Shown in pieces: positions 42,834 through 52,333 of a stretch of 64,000 nt of DNA. The notes beneath the pieces are model-generated. The model saw only the letters and a list, made by a program, of their open reading frames with translations. It was not told the DNA's origin and did not search any database. Source of the stretch: Caenimonas soli (GTDB lineage Bacteria; Pseudomonadota; Gammaproteobacteria; Burkholderiales; Burkholderiaceae_C); assembly GCF_013155545.1 (NCBI RefSeq), contig NZ_JABJVV010000018.1, forward strand, positions 1 to 64,000, written 5' to 3'. The number at the start of each line of letters is the position of its first letter. Position 1 is the first letter of the stretch. A program made the translations under genes and the position numbers.

Positions 42834-44030
42834 ATGCGAAATATTGCCTGGCACCCGTGCCGTGTTCTCGCAGCAGCGGCAATGGCCGTTGCGATGTTTG
42901 CAACTTCGCAAGCGAATGCCCAAGAAACCATCAAGGTCGGTTTCTTCGGGCCGCTCACCGAGGGATTCGCTGGTCTTGGCATCGATGCCAAGAAGGGGGC
43001 GGGTCTTGCGGTGAAGCAGGCTAACGAAGCTGGCGGCGTAAACGGCCGCAAGATTCAGCTCGTGGCATACGACGACCGCGGCAACCGGACAGAGGCCGTT
43101 GCCGTCGCACGCAAGTTGATGGAACAGGACAACGTCGTCGCCATCATGAACGGATCTTTAAGCCTTACCAGCATCGCGGCAGCGCCGGTAATCAACGACG
43201 GCAAGGTTCCGATGGTTGTCGCCTATTCGAACGCGGTCAACGTGGTTAAGGGCAATGACTACGTGTTCCGCTGGGCCAGTGTTGCGGACGTGCAAGGCTG
43301 GGTCATGGTTCACGAAGCGCACCAACGAGGGCAGAAACGCTTTGCTCTCTTGATGCAAGACGAAGAGTATGGCCGCGGCATCATCAACGGGGCGGAGCAG
43401 GCGATCAAGAAACTGGGTGGCCAGGTGGTCTACAAGAAAGCGTTCGCCCCGTCGGAGCGAGAGTTCAGATCAATGCTCACGGAGATCAAGAACCTTAACC
43501 CCGACGCTGTGCTCATGAGTGGCTTCGGCTCGCCACTGACGGCTGTAGGCCGGCAGGGGAGCGAGCTGGGTCTATTCCCAAAGATCCAGTTCTACGTCGG
43601 ATGCGACCTCAATGAAATTGACTGGTATCGAGGGATTGGCGAGCATGGTGACGGCACGATCGGCACGCTCGAATTCATTGTCCCTACGGACCATGCCATT
43701 ACGAAGAAGCTGGTGATCGACTGGGAAAAGGAATACAAGGAGAAAATCATCACGCACGAGGCCGGGCTGGCCTACGATGCTACTCGCCTCATCATCGATG
43801 CGATCAAGCGTGGCGGTACGACTCGCGAAGGCATTCGCAAGGCCCTGGCCGAAACGAAGAGCTTCACCAACCTGTCTGGGGTGAACGTGTCTTTCACTGA
43901 GCTTCGTGAGCCGATGCTTCCAATCGCACTTGGAAAGTGGGACAAGGCGAAGAAGGAAATCACTCTCATCAAGTTCATCACCGATCCTGCGCTGATCGAC
44001 CCCCGCCCTTGGTACGCGCATTACAAGTGA
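42834..44030 (+). CDS. livK: Branched-chain amino acid/amide ABC transporter substrate-binding protein
   Basis: This 398-residue periplasmic binding protein (Peripla_BP_6) has a signal peptide cleaved after SQANA and the mature start QETIKVGFFGPLTEGFAGLG. It also has GGVNGRKIQLVAYDDRGNR and GLAYDATRLIIDAI. It captures the ligand and delivers it to the permease LivHM. The ligand may be an amino acid, amide or aromatic acid; family members cover all of these. AAGGA precedes the ATG. A perfect hairpin follows the gene, and four transporter genes follow in the same direction. Confidence 0.93.
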   Translation: MRNIAWHPCRVLAAAAMAVAMFATSQANAQETIKVGFFGPLTEGFAGLGIDAKKGAGLAVKQANEAGGVNGRKIQLVAYDDRGNRTEAVAVARKLMEQDNVVAIMNGSLSLTSIAAAPVINDGKVPMVVAYSNAVNVVKGNDYVFRWASVADVQGWVMVHEAHQRGQKRFALLMQDEEYGRGIINGAEQAIKKLGGQVVYKKAFAPSEREFRSMLTEIKNLNPDAVLMSGFGSPLTAVGRQGSELGLFPKIQFYVGCDLNEIDWYRGIGEHGDGTIGTLEFIVPTDHAITKKLVIDWEKEYKEKIITHEAGLAYDATRLIIDAIKRGGTTREGIRKALAETKSFTNLSGVNVSFTELREPMLPIALGKWDKAKKEITLIKFITDPALIDPRPWYAHYK

Positions 44031-44036
44031 GCTCTC

Positions 44037-44067
44037 AACGCGAACGGCACGATGTGCCGTTCGCGTT
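44037..44067 (+). terminator. Intercistronic hairpin between livK and livH
   Basis: AACGCGAACGGCA and TGCCGTTCGCGTT form a perfect 13-bp stem around a CGATG loop, 7 bases after the livK stop. No T-run follows, so it is likely a partial terminator or mRNA-stabilising structure that keeps the binding protein in excess of the permease. Confidence 0.75.
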
Positions 44068-44112
44068 ACGGCTCGTTCGGTACCAATACCCACTTAATCT
44101 AAGGATGTACCA

Positions 44113-44997
44113 ATGAATGGCGCAGTCATAGGCCAACAGCTGCTAAACGCCTTGGCGTTGGGGTCCGTGTACGCAATGATCGCCGTGGGACTAGCGATGA
44201 TCTACGGCGTCATGCGGATCTTGCACATCGCCCACGCGGGCGTGTTTGTCGCCGGGGCATATCTCGGCCTGTATCTGTTCAAGGTATCTGGAAGTTTCGC
44301 GGTTGCGCTGGTCGGCTCGATGCTAATCACTGGGATCCTTGGCGCACTGATTGAGCAGTTCGTCTATCGACCGATGCTCGCTAAACCGCGAATCGTCGCG
44401 CTCATCGCGAGTATCGGCCTATTCATTTGCCTTTCTGACCTGTTCCGCATCATCGCGGGACCGTTTCAACTTCCGTTCGACTACCCTCCGCTGAGCGGTC
44501 AGCTCGCGTTCGCGGGTGTCACCATTCCGAAGGTGAATCTCGCGATCATCGGAGGCACGCTGGGCATCTTCGCGCTTCTGTGGTTCATCATGCAAAAGAC
44601 ACGCGTCGGTTTTGGCATCCGCGCCGTAGCGCAGGACGCCGAGACCGCAAAGATGATGGGCATCAATGTGAACCGCAGCGTGCAGATGGTGTTCTTCCTG
44701 AGCTCCATGATCGCCGCCTTTGGGGCCATCATGGTCGCAATTCTCTACAACTCCGTCTATACGACCATGGGCGACATGATCGGCTACAAGGCACTTGCGC
44801 TGATCGTGATAGGCGGATTCGGGAGCATTCCGGGTGCCATCCTCGCTGCCCTCCTTCTCGGCTTCGCCGAAACGTTCTTCATGACCTACTCCGAGGTTCC
44901 GCTCTCACGAGAAGCCATCGCTATGCTGATGCTTGTCCTGGTGATCCTCATTCGCCCCCAGGGCCTGTTGGGAAAGGGACCTAGCTATGCTCGATAA
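44113..44997 (+). CDS. livH: Branched-chain amino acid ABC transporter permease LivH
   Basis: This 294-residue inner-membrane protein has about eight transmembrane helices, with LALGSVYAMIAVGLAMIYGV at the start and the conserved GKALALIVIGGFGSIPGA-type loop (YKALALIVIGGFGSIPGAIL) that contacts the ATPase. AAGGA lies upstream of the ATG. It overlaps livM by 11 bases, showing coupled translation. Confidence 0.94.
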   Translation: MNGAVIGQQLLNALALGSVYAMIAVGLAMIYGVMRILHIAHAGVFVAGAYLGLYLFKVSGSFAVALVGSMLITGILGALIEQFVYRPMLAKPRIVALIASIGLFICLSDLFRIIAGPFQLPFDYPPLSGQLAFAGVTIPKVNLAIIGGTLGIFALLWFIMQKTRVGFGIRAVAQDAETAKMMGINVNRSVQMVFFLSSMIAAFGAIMVAILYNSVYTTMGDMIGYKALALIVIGGFGSIPGAILAALLLGFAETFFMTYSEVPLSREAIAMLMLVLVILIRPQGLLGKGPSYAR

Positions 44998-45925
44998 CTA
45001 CGTCATCACCATCATGTCAATGATGGCCATCTGGAGCATCGTCGCGCTCGGCCTCAACGTCATGACCGGCTGGGCCGGACAACTTAACCTCGGGATGGGC
45101 GTTTACATGGGCACGGGCGCATACATGTCCGCCATGCTCACGACGATGGCCGGCTTCACGTTCTGGGAGGCGATTGTCCCTGCAGTGCTCGCCGCGGGCG
45201 CCATGGGCTTACTCACTGGACTACCTGCACTCAGAGTGCGCGAGGACTCACTGGCGGTCCTGACGATCGGACTCGTTTTTGTCTTCGAGTCGCTACTGGT
45301 GTACCTCCCCTACTTTGGCGGCCCGGTCGGGATCAACAGGATCCCGAAGGCAATGCTGGGCGGCGAGGCGCTCGGAAATGGAGCCTACTTGTTCATCTTG
45401 CTTCTGGCATTGGCTCTCGCTATCGCCGTTTGCTGGTATGTGAAGAGAACGTGGATGGGATTGGCGCTCGAGAGCGTGCGCGAGGACGAACACGCGACGG
45501 CCGTCATCGGGATCTATCCAGTTCGGTTCAAGTTGTACGCGTTCACTATCGGGGGAGCACTTGCAGGCCTGGCTGGCGTGTTTTACGCGCACTTCATGCG
45601 GTTCATCACGCCCTATGACTTCGGTTTCATGCCATCCATCTTTGTCCTCGTGATGCTGGTCTTCGGCGGTCTCGGGACGATTCGGGGTGCGGTGTTTGGT
45701 GCTTGCCTGTTGACTGCGTTGCCGGAGCTAATCCGCTTTGTCCAGGACTACCGCAGCATGGTGTACGGCATCGTCCTCGTCCTACTCATGCTCTACGAGC
45801 CGAAGGGTCTGCTAGGCGACGGCAGCTTCGCCTGGGGACAGATCCAGCGGGGCGTCGCCAAGGTGCGTTCCCTTTTTTCGAAGGTAATCGACGCGAACGG
45901 AGAGATGCATGTTAAAAATCCGTGA
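44987..45925 (+). CDS. livM: Branched-chain amino acid ABC transporter permease LivM
   Basis: This 312-residue membrane protein is the second permease subunit, starting with VALGLNVMTGWAGQLNLGMG and containing the cytoplasmic loop ESVREDEHATAVIGI, a typical LivM coupling region. It overlaps livH at its start and livG at its end. It should form the membrane channel with LivH. Confidence 0.94.
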   Translation: MLDNYVITIMSMMAIWSIVALGLNVMTGWAGQLNLGMGVYMGTGAYMSAMLTTMAGFTFWEAIVPAVLAAGAMGLLTGLPALRVREDSLAVLTIGLVFVFESLLVYLPYFGGPVGINRIPKAMLGGEALGNGAYLFILLLALALAIAVCWYVKRTWMGLALESVREDEHATAVIGIYPVRFKLYAFTIGGALAGLAGVFYAHFMRFITPYDFGFMPSIFVLVMLVFGGLGTIRGAVFGACLLTALPELIRFVQDYRSMVYGIVLVLLMLYEPKGLLGDGSFAWGQIQRGVAKVRSLFSKVIDANGEMHVKNP

Positions 45926-46649
45926 GGCCTCGCGCCACTTCGGTGGTCTGGTCGCGGTCAAGCAAGTTTCGTTCGACGTTGCGCCGCGGGAAATCCTGGG
46001 TGTGATTGGTCCGAACGGCGCCGGCAAGACGACGTTCTTCAATCTGGTGAGCGGCGCCATTCCTCTATCGAGCGGGCAGATCACCTTCGAAGGGAAGTGC
46101 ACTGGCGGCATGCGTCCTCACCAGGTCGCCCACCTTGGTATTGGACGAACTTTCCAGATTGTGCGGCCATTCGGTGAACTGAGCGTCCTCGAAAATGTCT
46201 TGGCTGGACTTGGCGCGCGCTTTTGCACCAGCCTGTGGCGTTCGCTGAGAATCTGTCGCGGTCGCGCGCATCTCGGGGAAGCGCGCGAACTGCTCGCCCG
46301 CACGCATCTGCTCAAGTACGAGAATGAACCAGCGCGAAACCTGCCGCTCGGTCTGTTGCGCCGGCTGGAGATCGCACGCGCCTTGGCGCTACAGCCAAAG
46401 CTCATCCTCCTCGACGAATCGTTTTCCGGCTTGAGCCATTCAGAGTGCCTGTCCCTGGTCGAGCTGGTAAAAACTCTGCGCGAAGATGGAATGACAGTCC
46501 TTCTCATCGAACACAACATGCAGATCACGATGAACCTCTGCGATCGCTTGGTAGTGCTTGATCGGGGAGAGAAGATCGCGGAAGGGCTACCGCATGACGT
46601 CCGCAGCAATGAGCGTGTCATCTCCGCCTATCTTGGGAGCGACGACTGA
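45909..46649 (+). CDS. livG: Branched-chain amino acid ABC transporter ATP-binding protein LivG
   Basis: This 246-residue ATPase has Walker A GPNGAGKTT, the Q-loop region, the LivG-type signature (LPLGLLRRLEIARAL, where LSxG is usual), Walker B LILLDESFSGL with Ser after DE in place of the common Pro, and the H-loop IEHNM. It couples ATP hydrolysis to transport through LivHM. The altered signature segment may lower activity, but the key residues are in place. It overlaps livM and livF. Confidence 0.92.
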   Translation: MLKIREASRHFGGLVAVKQVSFDVAPREILGVIGPNGAGKTTFFNLVSGAIPLSSGQITFEGKCTGGMRPHQVAHLGIGRTFQIVRPFGELSVLENVLAGLGARFCTSLWRSLRICRGRAHLGEARELLARTHLLKYENEPARNLPLGLLRRLEIARALALQPKLILLDESFSGLSHSECLSLVELVKTLREDGMTVLLIEHNMQITMNLCDRLVVLDRGEKIAEGLPHDVRSNERVISAYLGSDD

Positions 46650-47356
46650 TGATCCAGCTCGAAAACCTGAGCGCCTATTACGGGCGCGTTCAATCCCTCC
46701 GCTCTGTGTCAATGAAACTGGAGTCCGGGAGGATCTACAGCGTTCTCGGCGCCAACGGTGCGGGGAAAACGACGCTCATGCGAAGCATCCTCGGTCTCGT
46801 GCGCTCCACGGGCACGGTTCGCTTCGGCGGCGAAGACATCAGCGCCCTGCCGACGCATGAACGAATTCGTCGCGGCATCGCCATCGTTCCTGAGAATCGT
46901 CGCTTGTTCGCTGACTTCACAGTCGGTGAGAACCTTCGCATCGGCGCCGTCAATCGGAATGATCGCGAACAAGTTGAAGCTGACGTAAAGGAGATGTGCA
47001 ACACCTTTCCGATCCTCGGACAGCGATTCACACAAGCTGCTCGCACCTTGTCGGGAGGTGAAGGTCAGATGCTTGCATTGGGACGTGCACTCCTGTCGAA
47101 TCCAAAGCTGCTCCTTCTCGATGAGCCTTCTGTTGGCTTAATGCCCATTGCCGTGTCGGACATTTTCAAGATGGTTGCCAAGATCAGCGCGAAGAAGGGC
47201 CTCACCGTTCTGTTGGTCGAGCAGAACGCGAAGAAGGCGCTCCAGATTGCTGACTACGCGGCAATCCTAGAGCTGGGAAGCATCACTTTCCAAGGCGATG
47301 TCGAGACGTTGAAGTCCGACGACCGGCTGCAGGCAGCCTACTTGGGTGGTCACTAG
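46649..47356 (+). CDS. livF: Branched-chain amino acid ABC transporter ATP-binding protein LivF
   Basis: This 235-residue ATPase has Walker A GANGAGKTT, the signature TLSGGEGQMLALGRAL, Walker B LLLLDEPSVGLMP and the switch region VEQNAKKAL. It pairs with LivG. The gene begins at the last base of the livG stop codon and is the last of the operon; a GC-rich hairpin follows. Confidence 0.94.
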   Translation: MIQLENLSAYYGRVQSLRSVSMKLESGRIYSVLGANGAGKTTLMRSILGLVRSTGTVRFGGEDISALPTHERIRRGIAIVPENRRLFADFTVGENLRIGAVNRNDREQVEADVKEMCNTFPILGQRFTQAARTLSGGEGQMLALGRALLSNPKLLLLDEPSVGLMPIAVSDIFKMVAKISAKKGLTVLLVEQNAKKALQIADYAAILELGSITFQGDVETLKSDDRLQAAYLGGH

Positions 47357-47359
47357 GAA

Positions 47360-47386
47360 CGGGGCCCCCGAATAGCGGGGCCTCGT
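47360..47386 (+). terminator. Probable terminator after livF
   Basis: A GC-rich hairpin with an eight- or nine-pair stem (CGGGGCCCC with GGGGCCTCG, one G-T pair) lies four bases after the livF stop. No clear T-run follows. Confidence 0.5.
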
Positions 47387-47526
47387 CGTTGTGCAGACGG
47401 TTTGACTGCCGGTCCACTGCTTTGGCTTGAGCATGCTTGGCCGCAATGACCTACGATTTGGCACGGTGCAGAGTACGCCCGCGCTCAATCGGCCAGTCAT
47501 CCAATAATCTCAGGAGTTTGCCCTCA

Positions 47527-48051
47527 ATGGTCGTTGAAACCCAACTCTCTGCAGCCGAATTGCTCTTGCGAGACGCAGGGCGTGAGTACCACCGCACGCC
47601 GACACGCGGCAAGATTTCGATTTCCCCGACAAAGCCCTTGTCGAACCAGCGCGACCTGTCGCTTACGTATTCGCCGGGCGTGGCCTATCCCTGCCTCGAC
47701 ATCCAGGCCGATCCCGGCAAAGCCTGGGACTACACCTCGCGCGGCAACCTGGTCGGCGTGGTCACCAACGGCACGGCCGTGCTGGGCCTGGGCAACATCG
47801 GCCCGCTCGCCGGCAAGCCGGTGATGGAAGGCAAGGGGTGCCTGTTCAAGAAGTTCGCCGGCATCGACGTGTTCGACATCGAACTGGCGGAAACCGACCC
47901 CAACAAGCTGGTCGACATTATCGCGGCGCTGGAGCCCACGCTCGGCGGCGTCAACCTGGAAGACATCAAGGCGCCCGAGTGCTTCTACATCGAACGAAAG
48001 CTGCGCGACCGTCTCAACATCCCGGTGTTCCACGACGACCAGATCGCATGA
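47527..48051 (+). pseudogene. NADP-dependent malic enzyme, N-terminal fragment
   Basis: The first 170 residues of a malic enzyme are present: LLLRDAGREYHRTPTRGKIS, SLTYSPGVAYPCLDI and NGTAVLGLGNIGPLAGKPVM, with IDVFDIELAETDP. The protein stops at FHDDQIA, where the family continues with HDDQHGTAI. A full enzyme of this type with its phosphotransacetylase-like tail has about 760 residues. The break at about 48045 is not an insertion-sequence end. It is 310 bp before the IS3-type element, so a deletion linked to it is possible. GGAG supports the ATG at 47527. Confidence 0.85.
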
Positions 48052-48364
48052 GATCACACAGAACACCAATCGCTGCTGACTCCGATAACTCTTGGCAGGA
48101 AGAGGCGGCTCGAATTCTGCTCCTTTCTGGGTTCAGGCCAGGCGAAGCGGTTGGCCAGGTCAAACACATAGCAAATCCTCATCGGATGGGGCGTACGTTT
48201 GGTTCCGTTTGGCACGCGATGCGCAGCTTAGTAGAAAGCGAGCCGGAATTTGCAGCCAGCAAAGCGCAGGACGTAGTCCATAGCGAGCCACTTCAGTAAA
48301 TCGAGCGTCCCAGCGCTTCGACATGATCATTGCATGTTGATTTCCACTGGATCCTGACCCCGGG
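48052..48364. other. 313-bp region between malic enzyme fragment and IS3 element
   Basis: A short frame continues on the plus strand (EEAARILLLSGFRPGEAVGQ) that I cannot assign. Otherwise nothing is recognised. The stretch is unlike the malic enzyme gene, so it entered after or with its truncation. Confidence 0.4.
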
Positions 48365-49971
48365 GGGGTGCGGATAAAAACTTGGACTGGTTTTATGCCG
48401 TAAGTCCAAGGCTCTCGCGATATTCGATGGGGCTGAGAGAGCCCAGAGAGATCTTGATCCGCTTCTCGTTGTACCAGCGGATGTAGGAATTCACCACCTC
48501 AATGAATTGTTCAACGGTGGTGCTCTGCCAGTTCCTAGGATAGAACAGTTCGGTCTTCAGCCGACCGAAGAAGCCTTCGCAGGCCGCGTTGTCAGGTGAG
48601 CAGGCTTTGCGAGACATCGAGCGAGTGAGGTTCGCGTCGCTCATTCTTGATAGCCAGCCTGGCCAGCGGTAGTGGCCACCACGATCGGAGTGGACCACAG
48701 GCCCGATCGGTAGTTTCTGCCACCGTCTCAATGGCAGCATCCAGCATCGTGTTGACGAGCTCGGCATCTGGGCTGGTTCCAATGGCCCAGCTCACCACCA
48801 TCCCATCGAAGCAATCGATGATGGGTGACAGGTAGACCTTGCCAGCCGGGATCTGGAACTGTGTGATGTCCGTAAGCCACTTCTCGTTGGGCGCAGCGGC
48901 TTGGAAGTCGCGGTTGATGATGTTCTCAGGCGCTGGACTGATCTCGCCAAGGTAGGACGCGTACCTGCGCCGCTTGGGCTTGGCAACAACCAGGCTTTCC
49001 TGCTTCATCAGCCGTTGCACCACCTTCTCCGAGATGGTGACGTGCTGCCTGGTCAGTGAAGCCTGCAGCCTGCGGTAGCCGTAGCAGCGGTGGTTGTTTT
49101 CGAAGATGTCGGCCATGGCACGACGCGCGTCGAGGTACTTATCTGCCACCATCACGCGGGCTCGATGGTAGAAGTACGAGCTTCGCGCAAGATCCAACTT
49201 AGCCAAGAGCTCTGGAAGGGCATAGAGCTCCTTGAGGGCGTCAATCAGCAATGTCTTCTCCCGGTTGGTCAGGAGATGCAGATCGACGCCCAGGCCTTTT
49301 TTTAGCAGTTCATTGGCCTTCTTCAAGAGATCACGTTCCAGCTGCAGTTGCCGGATGTCGCGTTGCAGGGATTCGAGCTGTCGCTGCAACTCCGCTCGCT
49401 CAGGTGTTGGGGGTGAGTGGTTGTGGCGTTTCATGGATGCGGGCGCCTCGCGGCCGAGTAGCTGATTCTTCCAGTTGTACAGCGTCGGCCTGCATACTCC
49501 CAGCCTTTCTGCCACGGCTTGCGCACCTTCCTGCCGCGTGCAAAGCTCCATGACTCCCGCCTGTTTCAATGTCTCGGGGTATCTTCGCCGGGCAACACTG
49601 CCAACGGCGGCTTTCCTGCTCTCAGGAAGTGCCTCGCGAATCCATGCGGTCAAGGTCCCACGACCGGGGTAACCCAATGCTCTCAGGGTGGCAGCAATGC
49701 ATCGATCGTGATTGAGGTAGTGCTCAAGTGCCACCTCCTTTTGCGTCTGCGAGTACTTAGGACTCCGGCCCGCATAGCCCAATGGCAAATCGCGCCGTTG
49801 CTCATACTCCCGATACCAGCCCTTCAAGGCATTCTTGGTTGGGTAACCCAGCTGACGGATAGTCGGCCTGACGCGTTTGCCGAGCTTGATGTAGAGCTCG
49901 ACCGCTTGAATTCTGTCTTCGTATGAATACATGAACTACCTCCTGGTAGTCCAAGGTTTCGTCCGCACCCC
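48365..49971 (-). mobile_element. IS3-family insertion sequence, about 1.6 kb
   Basis: The left end reads GTGCGGATAAAAACTTGGAC, and the reverse complement of the right end reads GTGCGGACGAAACCTTGGAC, which form imperfect terminal inverted repeats near 48368 and 49968. The repeats are flanked by runs of G and C, so the exact ends are uncertain by a few bases. Inside is one long frame on the minus strand coding for a transposase. No clear target duplication is seen. Confidence 0.85.
48393..49932 (-). pseudogene. IS3 family transposase, frameshifted near its C-terminus
   Basis: The gene starts MYSYEDRIQAVELYIKLGKR and runs through two helix-turn-helix regions and a coiled coil (DIRQLQLERDLLKKANELLK) to the integrase core, with KWLTDITQF holding the first Asp. 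After AIETVAETTDRACG it changes frame. The second frame supplies GPVVHSDRGGHYRWPGWL and DNAACEGFFGRLK with the second Asp and the Glu. The joint is near 48710. Unless rescued by ribosomal frameshifting, it is inactive. It is not the same element as that at 11258-12578. Confidence 0.88.
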
Positions 49972-50249
49972 CTCTCAGCTCAAAGGGGTCAAACTTGCTC
50001 GGCAATCAACACTATGCTTGCATGAAGTGGTCGAGACCTTGGGCTCAGTGTGGGGCCGGACTCATTGTGCCGGCCAGACCTACACACTCCGGCAGTGCGT
50101 CAATCGACGTCGATTCCAACGCGATTCGGGATGTGCTGCGCGCAGTGGCAAGCGGTGACAGTGCCCGGTGGGGTACCCGGAAGCCGGACTTGACGAGCTC
50201 GTTAAAGTGCGCAGCCGAAGCAGCCGCGCATCACGCCCGGAACCGGGGT

Positions 50250-50921
50250 TCAGCGTTTAACGGCCTCAGGATAGTACTGGGGCGCTTCGCGACGGTCGAA
50301 CATTCCGTAATCGCGGACAACGCGCACGGTACGGCAACGCACGCCATCCTCAAGTATGACGTCGTCGACGAAGGCTTGCGCGCTCTGCTGGTCCTTCCAC
50401 GTCGACAGTGCGATGACATCTCCAGGGCTCAAGACGGCATCGAAGCTGTCCCAGGCGACAAGTCCCGGTGCTTCCACGTCGAGGTCGAGCCACTGCGCGA
50501 TACCCGCGGCGCCGTTGGCCGCCACCCATTCAGGCGTTCTCTTGCCGTCCAAGAGCACGATTGTGGTTCCCTCGCCGGCGGCGGTCTCGTCCAGGCGCTG
50601 CTCACGAAGCGTCTGGCCTGCTGGCACATGGGTGTCCGAGGTTACCTGACCGACCCGAAGGTGGTAGTCCAGGAGGATTTCATTTCGGCCTAGCTCCTGC
50701 GCGCCGTGATGCTGCGCCTTGGTACGCCATCGAACGAGTGCCTTCTCGTCGCGCCATCCGGAGAGCGAGAGAATCCACCTGTCTCGCGTCAAACTGCGGT
50801 AGCGGATGTTGTCAACGAACCCCTCCACGGCCTGGAGCTCGGGCCGCAGCATCTTAGCCACCCCGATGTACGAATCCCACTGGTCGGCCGCTGGATGCAC
50901 TTCGAAGATGACTGAGAACAT
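50250..50921 (-). CDS. Antibiotic biosynthesis monooxygenase (ABM) domain protein
   Basis: This 223-residue protein has an N-terminal ABM-type ferredoxin-like domain (MFSVIFEVHPAADQWDSYIG, GFVDNIRYRS, WILSLSGWRDEKALVRW). The second half (VLSPGDVIALSTWKDQQSAQ) looks like a second copy of the fold. ABM proteins act as cofactor-free oxygenases or heme-degrading enzymes, but many have no known activity. It begins 7 bp after the stop of the M15 peptidase gene, so it is in the same operon. Confidence 0.8.
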   Translation of the reverse strand: MFSVIFEVHPAADQWDSYIGVAKMLRPELQAVEGFVDNIRYRSLTRDRWILSLSGWRDEKALVRWRTKAQHHGAQELGRNEILLDYHLRVGQVTSDTHVPAGQTLREQRLDETAAGEGTTIVLLDGKRTPEWVAANGAAGIAQWLDLDVEAPGLVAWDSFDAVLSPGDVIALSTWKDQQSAQAFVDDVILEDGVRCRTVRVVRDYGMFDRREAPQYYPEAVKR

Positions 50922-50928
50922 GGTGCTC

Positions 50929-51624
50929 TTATGCGCTGGGCGCAGGGTTGATGTTCAGGATGTGGTTGCGATAAATCTCGGGGATGCGCGGCAGGACCAG
51001 TTCCTTGCCAAGGACCTGTGAAGTCTCAATCACCTGCGTCAGCAGCTCAATCGAGACTTGTTCGATGACTTTGGTCGAAAGCGGGGCGTAGCTCAGATGC
51101 CAAGGCTCCGGGTACATGCCGCCTTGGTAGCGCTCGTAAGGCCTGAAGAACCCGAATGTGGCAATGTTTGCGTCCAGCCACCGGTGTAGCCGCTCGAATA
51201 TCCCGCCGGGGGCGACTTCCTCGGGGAGGAGCTTGGGCACATAGCCCGGGGGAGCCGCGCCGTCGATGACGTCAATCTCTGTGCCCCACTGATGTCGACT
51301 GCCACCAGGCAGCGCCGACCAGTTGAGGATGCAGTCCACGACTTGCGTCGGTGTCAATGAGTTGAAGTCGCGAGACACCCCATGGATGTCATAGAGCGGG
51401 CGCTTGCCCGAGAACTTGTTGTTCCAGATTCGCAGCTGGGTCTGGAAGTCGCGAAAAGAGCTGACCGGAACGATGTCGATGCCGTCCTTGGCGGCTGCAG
51501 CTTGCATCTCGAGGAAAGCCTCGCCGACCTCTCGCTGGGCGGCGAACCTTGTTGGCTCGTGGAACTGGACGACGTGCGTGCGGGCGCGCCCGGTGAGTTC
51601 TAGTTCGTTCAGCATGTGTGCCAT
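50929..51624 (-). CDS. M15 family D-alanyl-D-alanine carboxypeptidase-like protein
   Basis: This 231-residue protein (227 if the internal ATG at 51615 is used) has the M15/VanY zinc motif: His111 and Asp118 in SRHQWGTEIDV, and Glu173 and His176 in EPWHLSY. Family members trim peptidoglycan peptides in the cell wall. No signal peptide is visible, which is odd for such a function. It lies between the HxlR gene (51-bp gap) and the ABM gene, so it may be co-regulated with them. Confidence 0.85.
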   Translation of the reverse strand: MAHMLNELELTGRARTHVVQFHEPTRFAAQREVGEAFLEMQAAAAKDGIDIVPVSSFRDFQTQLRIWNNKFSGKRPLYDIHGVSRDFNSLTPTQVVDCILNWSALPGGSRHQWGTEIDVIDGAAPPGYVPKLLPEEVAPGGIFERLHRWLDANIATFGFFRPYERYQGGMYPEPWHLSYAPLSTKVIEQVSIELLTQVIETSQVLGKELVLPRIPEIYRNHILNINPAPSA

Positions 51625-51675
51625 CAGTGACAGGTAGATGGAGTGGAGTGACGTGCGGAAGGAGCTGAAGGCCTG

Positions 51676-52164
51676 TCAGCCCGATTTGAGGATTTGCTCG
51701 ACGCCCATGACGGCGGCACGACTGGCGTTGTCTACCGGACCTGCCAGCACATCGGACAGGCCGAGGTCAGCCCAGAACTGGTTTGCTGCCTCATTCATCG
51801 CTTCGAGCGAGGCTTCGTCCAGGTTCTCTAGCTTGGGCGTGCCATCAGGAGCCACCCATCTGTAGCCCCATTCGAGAAGTGCATTCAGGACGGGGTCCAG
51901 CCCACGGCCCTTTGCAGTAAGCCGATAGCCACTCGTGTTCGCCCGGTCCTGCAGCTGGAATCGCTCCAATATGCCCAGGCTGACCAGCCGGTCCAGGCGC
52001 GTTGTCAAGACATTGCGCGAGATGCCCAGGTTGCGCTGAAACTCGTCGAACCGAGTGGTGCCAATCATGCACTGCCGCACGATGAGCAAACTCCACCACT
52101 CGCCCACCTCGTCGAGCGAGCGCGCGATGTTGCAGTTCATGCCACTAAGACGCTTGCGTTCCAT
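51676..52164 (-). CDS. HxlR family transcriptional regulator 1
   Basis: This 162-residue winged helix regulator of the HxlR (DUF24) type shows ARSLDEVGEWWSLLIVRQC, TRFDEFQRNLGISRNVLTTR and a wing (GYRLTAKGRGLDPVL). Members sense thiol or electrophile stress or formaldehyde and bind palindromes. Only a few cysteines are present. It is closely similar to the regulator at 60218-60718, especially in the DNA-binding half. A two-box operator lies 82 bp upstream of the ATG, shared with the divergent thiolase gene. It probably represses its own operon (with the M15 and ABM genes). Confidence 0.9.
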   Translation of the reverse strand: MERKRLSGMNCNIARSLDEVGEWWSLLIVRQCMIGTTRFDEFQRNLGISRNVLTTRLDRLVSLGILERFQLQDRANTSGYRLTAKGRGLDPVLNALLEWGYRWVAPDGTPKLENLDEASLEAMNEAANQFWADLGLSDVLAGPVDNASRAAVMGVEQILKSG

Positions 52165-52245
52165 GTTCGTTGACCGTCGGTAGTAATCCTGGCCACCGAC
52201 TCCGGCTACCCCTAGCTCGGCGGAGCAGGGCGGCCGACTGCATCG

Positions 52246-52288
52246 GTTGCATGAAGCAACTGTAGCAGGTATAGTTGCATGGCGCAAC
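52246..52288. promoter_or_regulatory. Two-box palindromic operator, copy 2
   Basis: GTTGCATGAAGCAAC (52246-52260) and GTTGCATGGCGCAAC (52274-52288) are nearly perfect GTTGC-N5-GCAAC palindromes with starts 28 bp apart. CTGTAG follows the first box, as in two of the other copies. The site lies between HxlR-1 (minus) and the thiolase gene (plus), so it should control both. Confidence 0.8.
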
Positions 52289-52333
52289 CTGCCGCACATG
52301 ACAGGGCGTCTAGTCACTCTTAGGGGTATGTCC

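Noticed and set aside
49995..50693. A 232-codon plus-strand frame
   Set aside because: It overlaps the ABM-domain gene on the other strand, which has clear ABM-type segments. The plus-strand protein has no recognisable features.
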